From assembly GCA_035543115.1 (NCBI GenBank), contig DATKKF010000008.1, positions 13,315-77,314 of the forward strand: a DNA stretch of 64,000 nt, written 5' to 3'. Below the pieces are notes generated by a model. It made no database searches. It saw only the letters and a list, made by a program, of their open reading frames with translations, and was not told where the DNA came from. Below, in pieces: positions 59,723 through 64,000 of the stretch. The stretch's first letter is position 1. Each line of letters begins with the position of its first letter. Both the position numbers and the translations under genes were made by a program. The stretch comes from RPRB01 sp035543115 (GTDB lineage: Bacteria > Myxococcota > Myxococcia > Myxococcales > Myxococcaceae).

Positions 59723-60502
59723 ATGGGGAGCGACTTCCAGCAACGAGGCGCCGTGGTCACCGGAGCGAACCGCGGGATCGGCAAGTCCATCGCCCTCGCC
59801 TTCCTCCGCGCCGGCTGGCCGGTGGTGGCGCTCGCCAGGACCGCCGAGAGCCTGGACGCGCTCCGGCAGGAGGCCGGCGACCTCGCCTCCCGCATCCGGC
59901 CGATGGCCTGCGACCTCTCGGACCCCGCCCAGCTCGAGGGCGCGGCGCAGGCGCTGTCCGACGCGGAGCCGGTCCCGGCGGTGCTGGTGAACAACGCCGG
60001 CATCTCCATCTCCGCGCCGCTCCAGAAGACGAGCACCGAGGAGCTCCAGCGCGTGCTGCAGGTCAACACCGTCGCGCCCTACCTCCTCTGCCGGGCGCTC
60101 ATCCCGCGGATGGCGGAGGCGGGCGGCGGCCGGGTCATCAACATCGGCTCCATCGCCTCGTTGAAGGGCATCCGCTACACGTCGGCGTACTGCGCCAGCA
60201 AGCACGCGCTCCTCGGCCTCACCCGCGCGCTCGCCGTCGAGTGGGGGAAGAAGTCCATCACCGTGAACGCGGTCTGCCCGGGATGGACCGAGACCGACAT
60301 GTTCAGCCGGGCGCTCGAGGCGGTCGTCCACAAGACCGGCCGCAGCCCGGAACAGGCCCGTGAAGCCGTCCTGGCGAGCAACCCCATGGGCCGCCCGGTG
60401 CAGCCGGACGAGGTCGCCGCGCTCGTTCTGTATCTCTCATCCCCGGCAGCAGCCGGCCTCACGGGAGCCGCACTTCCGGTGGACTGTGGTGAGGCGGCTT
60501 GA
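59723..60502 (+). CDS. Short-chain dehydrogenase/reductase
   Basis: A 259-residue classical SDR. Cofactor motif VVTGANRGIGKSIALAF with downstream RTAES suggests NADP(H); NNAGISIS, catalytic Ser in INIGSIASLKG, and YCASKHALLGLTRALA with Tyr and Lys are all present, then PGWTETDMF. It resembles 3-oxoacyl-ACP or 3-hydroxybutyrate/acetoacetyl-CoA reductases; the exact substrate cannot be set. ATG 59723 was chosen; TAGGGT lies 8 bases before it without a ribosome site, so the transcript may be leaderless. Next gene is a LysR regulator on the same strand. Confidence 0.9.
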   Translation: MGSDFQQRGAVVTGANRGIGKSIALAFLRAGWPVVALARTAESLDALRQEAGDLASRIRPMACDLSDPAQLEGAAQALSDAEPVPAVLVNNAGISISAPLQKTSTEELQRVLQVNTVAPYLLCRALIPRMAEAGGGRVINIGSIASLKGIRYTSAYCASKHALLGLTRALAVEWGKKSITVNAVCPGWTETDMFSRALEAVVHKTGRSPEQAREAVLASNPMGRPVQPDEVAALVLYLSSPAAAGLTGAALPVDCGEAA

Positions 60503-60520
60503 GTGAGTTCTTAGGGTCGC

Positions 60521-60549
60521 TTGCGCCAAGGACCCGTCGGCGCTAATAC
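60521..60549 (+). promoter_or_regulatory. Candidate promoter and dyad before the LysR gene
   Basis: TTGCGC (60521-60526) and TAATAC (60544-60549) are 17 bases apart. The -35 lies inside the dyad CTTG-CGC-CAAG (60520-60530), the sort of short symmetric site LysR-type proteins bind, so autoregulation is possible. Confidence 0.35.
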
Positions 60550-60576
60550 CATGCGTCTTTCTCATGAGGGTGCCTC

Positions 60577-61470
60577 ATGCAACTCGAGTCGCTCAAGATG
60601 TTCTGCGACGTCGTCGAGACCGGCTCCTTCTCGCGCGCCGCCCAGCTGAACCATGTCACCCAGTCCGCCGTGAGCCAGCAGATCCGCGCCCTGGAGAACC
60701 GCTACGAGCAGAAGCTCCTCAGCCGCAGCGCCCGGCAGGTCACCCCCACGCCGGCGGGTGAGCGGCTCTTCCGGGGCTGCAAGGAGATCCTCGCCCGCTT
60801 CGGCGAGGTGGAGCAGGAGATCCGCGAGCAGTCGACCGAGGTCGCCGGCACCTGCACCGTGTCCACCATCTACTCGGTGGGCCTTCACGAGTTGCAGAAC
60901 ATCCAGAAGGGGCTGCTCAAGACCCACCCCAAGGTGAACATGCGGCTCATCTACCGCCGCAGCGATCAGGTCTATGACGACGTCATCCTCGGCGCGGCGG
61001 AGATCGGCGTCGTGGCCTACCCCCAGCCGCGGGCCGGGGTGGACGTCATCCCCTTCCGCGACGACAAGCTCGCGGTGGTCTGCGCGCCGAGCCACCCCCT
61101 GGCCAGCAAGGCGAAGATCTCCCTGACCGCCCTGGCCGACACCCCGTTCATCGCCTACGACCGCGAGGCCCCCACCCGGAAGGCGCTGGACCGGCTCTTC
61201 CGGGAGAAGGGCGTGGAGATCGAGCCGGTGATGGAGATGGACAACGTGGAGACCATCAAGCGCGCCGTGGAGATGGGTGTGGGGGTGTCCATCCTCCCCT
61301 CGGCCACGGTGCAGCACGAGGTGGCGCAGGGCACGCTGGTCGCCCGGCCTTTTGCGGAAGGGAACTTCACCCGACCCATCGGCCTGCTGGTGCGGAAGGG
61401 CAAGTACCTCGACCGGGCCTCGCAGGCAGTGCTGGACGCCTTCAAGGAAGCGGCCGCCGCCGAGGAGTAG
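60577..61470 (+). CDS. LysR-family transcriptional regulator
   Basis: A 297-residue LTTR. The N-terminal winged helix-turn-helix is MQLESLKMFCDVVETGSFSRAAQLNHVTQSAVSQQI-type; the linker helix follows to about 90, then the periplasmic-binding-like effector domain (CTVSTIYSVGLHELQNIQKG, GAAEIGVVAYPQPRAG, KLAVVCAPSHPLA). The effector domain wording is near CysB/Cbl or CbbR types, but no target can be read off. A candidate promoter overlapping a short dyad precedes it. It may regulate the SDR gene just upstream on the same strand, or act in trans. Confidence 0.9.
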   Translation: MQLESLKMFCDVVETGSFSRAAQLNHVTQSAVSQQIRALENRYEQKLLSRSARQVTPTPAGERLFRGCKEILARFGEVEQEIREQSTEVAGTCTVSTIYSVGLHELQNIQKGLLKTHPKVNMRLIYRRSDQVYDDVILGAAEIGVVAYPQPRAGVDVIPFRDDKLAVVCAPSHPLASKAKISLTALADTPFIAYDREAPTRKALDRLFREKGVEIEPVMEMDNVETIKRAVEMGVGVSILPSATVQHEVAQGTLVARPFAEGNFTRPIGLLVRKGKYLDRASQAVLDAFKEAAAAEE

Positions 61471-61506
61471 GCACTGGCCGCCGGGGCGATGCGCGCCTAG
61501 CGGAGT

Positions 61507-62304
61507 CTACTTCCCGCCTCCGTGCTGCTTCATCATCTCCTCGACCTTCTGGCGCTGCTCGGGCGTGAGCCGCTGCATCATCTGGTCGCGCATCTGCTGC
61601 TGCTGCTCGGGGGTCATCGAGCCGCCGTAGCCCTTGCTCTCGGTGTAGCCGGACGGGACCTTGAAGGCCGAGTCCGGGACCGACTGTGACTTCACCGAGG
61701 TCGCCTCCCAGGTCACCGTCTGCTCGCCCTTCTCGTTCTTGGCCAGGACCTTGAGGGGAATGCCGGCCACGCCCTCCTTCCTCAGGGCCTCCCACCAGCC
61801 GCCCTCGCGACGATCGCTGGAGGCGAAGGCCTTCTCCAGATCTCCGGCGGAGACCAGGTTCTTGTCGATCCACACCTCCATCACATCCCCCCGCCCCTCG
61901 TGCGAGACCTGGACGTGCTCGGTGCTCCGGCCGGCGACCGTGTCCCTGCCCAGCTTCTTCACCGTCCACTTGCTGGCCCCGGAGTCGTCCTGATCTCCCT
62001 TCTCCGCGGTGATCTTCGAGTAGGTCTTGGTGGCCTCGTGAACGATGTAGGTGATGTTCGGCTGGTCGGCGCGGTGGATGATCACCTGCTTCGAGGGACC
62101 GGTCGCGCCCGGCAGGGTCATCTGCTGCTCCATCCGGCTGTTCAGCCCCTTCACGCTGATGGTGCCGCTGCCGGTGAATGACTGAGGTGTTCCCGACGCG
62201 TCCGCCTTGCTCGAGTGGATGGTCATCTTCGTCTCGATGACGCCCTCGAAGGCGAGCGCAGGAACGGCGGCGAGGCACAGCGCAGCGACGAGCGCGCGGG
62301 TCAT
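61507..62304 (-). CDS. DUF4412 family exported protein
   Basis: A 265-residue protein with a Sec signal peptide (RALVAALCLAAVPALAFEG), preceded by a strong AAGGAGAAG ribosome site before ATG 62304. The mature part fits DUF4412: GVIETKMTIHSSK, GTISVKGLNSRMEQQM, QVIIHRADQPNITYIVHEATKTYS and EHVQVSHEGRGDVMEVWIDKNL. It ends in a Gln/Met-rich tail (PEQQQQMRDQMMQRL). The family is of unknown function and periplasmic. The upstream rsmB gene ends 73 bases before it on the same strand. Confidence 0.78.
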   Translation of the reverse strand: MTRALVAALCLAAVPALAFEGVIETKMTIHSSKADASGTPQSFTGSGTISVKGLNSRMEQQMTLPGATGPSKQVIIHRADQPNITYIVHEATKTYSKITAEKGDQDDSGASKWTVKKLGRDTVAGRSTEHVQVSHEGRGDVMEVWIDKNLVSAGDLEKAFASSDRREGGWWEALRKEGVAGIPLKVLAKNEKGEQTVTWEATSVKSQSVPDSAFKVPSGYTESKGYGGSMTPEQQQQMRDQMMQRLTPEQRQKVEEMMKQHGGGK

Positions 62305-62376
62305 GGGCTTCTCCTTGAAAGGGCCGGCATTGTGCCGACTCCGGCCGTCGTGGGGGCATGAAAAAATCACGCCGCC

Positions 62377-63696
62377 TCACGCCAGCCGACGGAGCCGCGC
62401 GGCGTAGAAGCCGTCCATTCCATCCGGCCCCGGCAGGGTCCGGAGCGCTCCCTGGGCCAGGGGCCAGCCGAGCCGCTCGGCGACCGGGGGTGTCTCCAGC
62501 GTGAAGTCGGGATGACTCCGGAGGAAGAGGTCCACCTGGTCCTGTCCCTCCTCCGGCTCGGTGCTGCAGACCGCGTAGACCAGCAGGCCACCGGGCGGCA
62601 CCACCTCCTGGCAGCGCTCCAGGATCCGGCGCTGGAGCGTGGCGAGGCGCGGCAGGTCCGGCTCCTCGCGCCGCCAGCGCAGCTCCGGGTGTCGCCGCAG
62701 CGTGCCCAGCCCGGTGCACGGGGCGTCGAGCAGCACCGCGTCGACCGGACCGATGGACTCGGGGAACGGTTCCGTCGCGTCGTGCGCCAGCACCTCGATG
62801 CGATCGTCCAGCCGGAGCCGCCGTGCCTCGGAGCGGATCTTCTCCAGCTTTGCCGGGTAGAGGTCCACCGCCAGCACCGGGTGGCTCTCGGCCAGGTGGC
62901 AGGCCTTGCCCCCGGGGGCGGCGCAGGCGTCGAGCACCCGCGCGCCCTCGGGGATGGCGGCATACAGGCCGACCAGCTGTGCCGCCTCGTCCTGCACCTG
63001 GAACCGCCCCTCGGCGTACCCCACCAGCTCCTCCAGCCGTCCAGGAGAGGTCAGCCGGAAGCCGACCGGGGACCGCAGGGTGCGCGTCGCCTGGAGCCCC
63101 GCCTCGGCGAACAGCGCCCCGAGCGCCTCGGGCGTCCCCGCGCGGCTGTTGGTCCGGACCGTCACTGGCGGGGACTCGTTGTTCGCCACCAGCATCGCCT
63201 CGGCGCCCTCTCGCCCGTAGCGGCGCAACCACCGCTCGACCAGCCAGCGCGGATGGCTCTCGCGGACCGAGAGGTGCTCGGCGAGGTCGGCGATGGGCGG
63301 CAGGGGGATGGACTCGACCCCGGCGACCTTGCGCAGCACGGCGTTGACGAAGCCCGAGGCGCGCGACAGGCCGATCTGCTTCAGCCCCTCCACCGTCTCG
63401 GACACCGCCGCCCGGCGCGGCACGCGGGAGAAGAAGATCTGGTAGCTGCCGATGCGGAGCGCGGCGAGGACCCGGTCCTCGAGAGCGGCGAGCTTCCGGT
63501 CCGAGAACCCGGCGATGACCCGGTCCAGGCTGAGCCGCCGCCGGCTCGCGCCGTAGCAGAGCTCGGTGACCAGCGCCGCATCGCGCGGGTCCCGGAGAGG
63601 CGTCTCGGTCAGTCGCTGGTCGAGCACCACGTTCAGGTAGGCATCGGTGGCCTCGACGCGGGCCAGCACGTCGATCGCCACCGCCCGGGCATTCAT
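62377..63696 (-). CDS. rsmB: 16S rRNA (cytosine-967-C5)-methyltransferase
   Basis: RsmB methylates C967 of 16S rRNA. The 439-residue protein has an N-terminal NusB-like helical domain (AVAIDVLARVEATDAYLNVVLDQRL and LVTELCYGASRRRLSLDRVI), then the methyltransferase: VLDACAAPGGKACHLAE (SAM site), LLDAPCTGLGTLRRHPELRWRR with one active-site Cys, and LLVYAVCSTEPEEGQ with the nucleophile Cys. ATG 63696 overlaps the stop of the upstream gene by 4 bases; the longer open frame lies over that gene and lacks homology. Confidence 0.95.
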   Translation of the reverse strand: MNARAVAIDVLARVEATDAYLNVVLDQRLTETPLRDPRDAALVTELCYGASRRRLSLDRVIAGFSDRKLAALEDRVLAALRIGSYQIFFSRVPRRAAVSETVEGLKQIGLSRASGFVNAVLRKVAGVESIPLPPIADLAEHLSVRESHPRWLVERWLRRYGREGAEAMLVANNESPPVTVRTNSRAGTPEALGALFAEAGLQATRTLRSPVGFRLTSPGRLEELVGYAEGRFQVQDEAAQLVGLYAAIPEGARVLDACAAPGGKACHLAESHPVLAVDLYPAKLEKIRSEARRLRLDDRIEVLAHDATEPFPESIGPVDAVLLDAPCTGLGTLRRHPELRWRREEPDLPRLATLQRRILERCQEVVPPGGLLVYAVCSTEPEEGQDQVDLFLRSHPDFTLETPPVAERLGWPLAQGALRTLPGPDGMDGFYAARLRRLA

Positions 63697-64000
63697 TCCA
63701 GCGCCGCCATCCACTCCACCAGCTGGTGGTCGCTGAGCGCTCCCTTCGGCTGCACCGCGAGGAACAGCGCCTGCAGCACCTCCTCCAGCTGGTCGCGCTG
63801 TCCAGCCTCCACCGCCGCGCCGCGCTGGAGCGCCACCCACTCGCCCCGGGCCCAGGTGGCCAGACCCGAGGGGCTGAGGCGACCGGCGAGGCGGTCCGCG
63901 ATGCGTGAGCGCACCTCGGCGCGGGTGAGGCCTGCGCCAGGACGCCGGGTCCCGGCCGCGGGCTCGGTCCCGGCCCGACCGAGCGACTTCCCGGTGGCCG
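63693..64000 (-). CDS. Partial hypothetical gene (N-terminus beyond the window)
   Basis: The frame is open to the right edge and ends in TGA overlapping the rsmB ATG. At least 101 residues are visible: an Ala/Gly/Pro-rich segment, then TRAEVRSRIADRLAGRLSPSGLATWARGEWVALQRG and a helical C-terminus VLQALFLAVQPKGALSDHQLVEWMAALE. No family recognised from this fragment. It could alternatively start at GTG 63914 as a 73-residue protein, but the reading frame continues without a stop. Confidence 0.6.
   Translation of the reverse strand, partial: ATGKSLGRAGTEPAAGTRRPGAGLTRAEVRSRIADRLAGRLSPSGLATWARGEWVALQRGAAVEAGQRDQLEEVLQALFLAVQPKGALSDHQLVEWMAALE

Overview
The window is 64 kb of very GC-rich, densely packed bacterial chromosome. 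Gene content and protein style point to a member of the Myxococcota: many lipoproteins, zinc-ribbon/TPR proteins, a protein combining a receiver-like domain, coiled coil, DUF4388-like region and J domain, an Oar-like TonB-dependent receptor, and a RecA of the myxobacterial type. I cannot name the genus. I saw no transposase, phage, CRISPR, rRNA or tRNA gene. This is ordinary chromosomal backbone rather than a genomic island.

Layout. 1-3.5 kb (minus): gatA (cut by the window edge), gatC, a small TFIIB-type zinc protein and a zinc-ribbon/TPR membrane protein. 3.6-8.1 kb (plus): ftsK, then a DUF2844 gene followed by a decayed DUF3443 gene. 8.1-14.9 kb: thioesterase, 23S rRNA-type methyltransferase, plsY, DUF2752 and YIP1-type membrane proteins, a PD-(D/E)XK-like protein, an esterase lipoprotein and a B12-binding radical SAM protein. 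15-21.7 kb: a TonB-dependent receptor with its downstream lipoprotein (minus), divergent from tonB-exbB-exbD-exbD (plus); this looks like a complete energised outer-membrane uptake module. 21.9-28.6 kb: comM, a type II NADH dehydrogenase, plsC, recA, threonine dehydratase and DUF1285. 28.6-35.7 kb: a polytopic membrane protein, cinA and pssA (minus), an alpha/beta hydrolase (plus), then a beta-helix lipoprotein and an M23 peptidase (minus). 35.8-45.7 kb: threonine aldolase, nth, a lipoprotein, def, the receiver/coiled-coil/J protein, priA and a LolA-like secreted protein. 45.8-54.7 kb: quinone oxidoreductase, outer-membrane protein, RluA, a ferritin-like diiron protein with an unknown helical partner, a lipoprotein, DUF2058 and a 2OG-Fe(II) dioxygenase. 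54.7-64 kb: a frameshifted RidA-like lipoprotein, a 0.47-kb non-coding stretch with short repeats, thrC, glutaryl-CoA-dehydrogenase-like gene, phosphofructokinase, SDR, LysR regulator, DUF4412 protein, rsmB and a partial gene.

Functional themes are housekeeping: translation (gatCA, def, rsmB, rluA), replication and repair (ftsK, priA, recA, nth, comM), phospholipid synthesis (plsY, plsC, pssA) and threonine metabolism (dehydratase, aldolase and synthase at three separate loci). I did not find a convincing new multi-gene system. The points most worth a second look are the receiver/coiled-coil/DUF4388/J-domain protein, the diiron protein and its unknown neighbour, the stand-alone PD-(D/E)XK-like protein, a beta-helix lipoprotein that seems to start at CTG, two genes broken by single-base indels in homopolymers, and a recurrent TAG(A/G)G motif just upstream of several start codons that suggests leaderless or near-leaderless transcripts.
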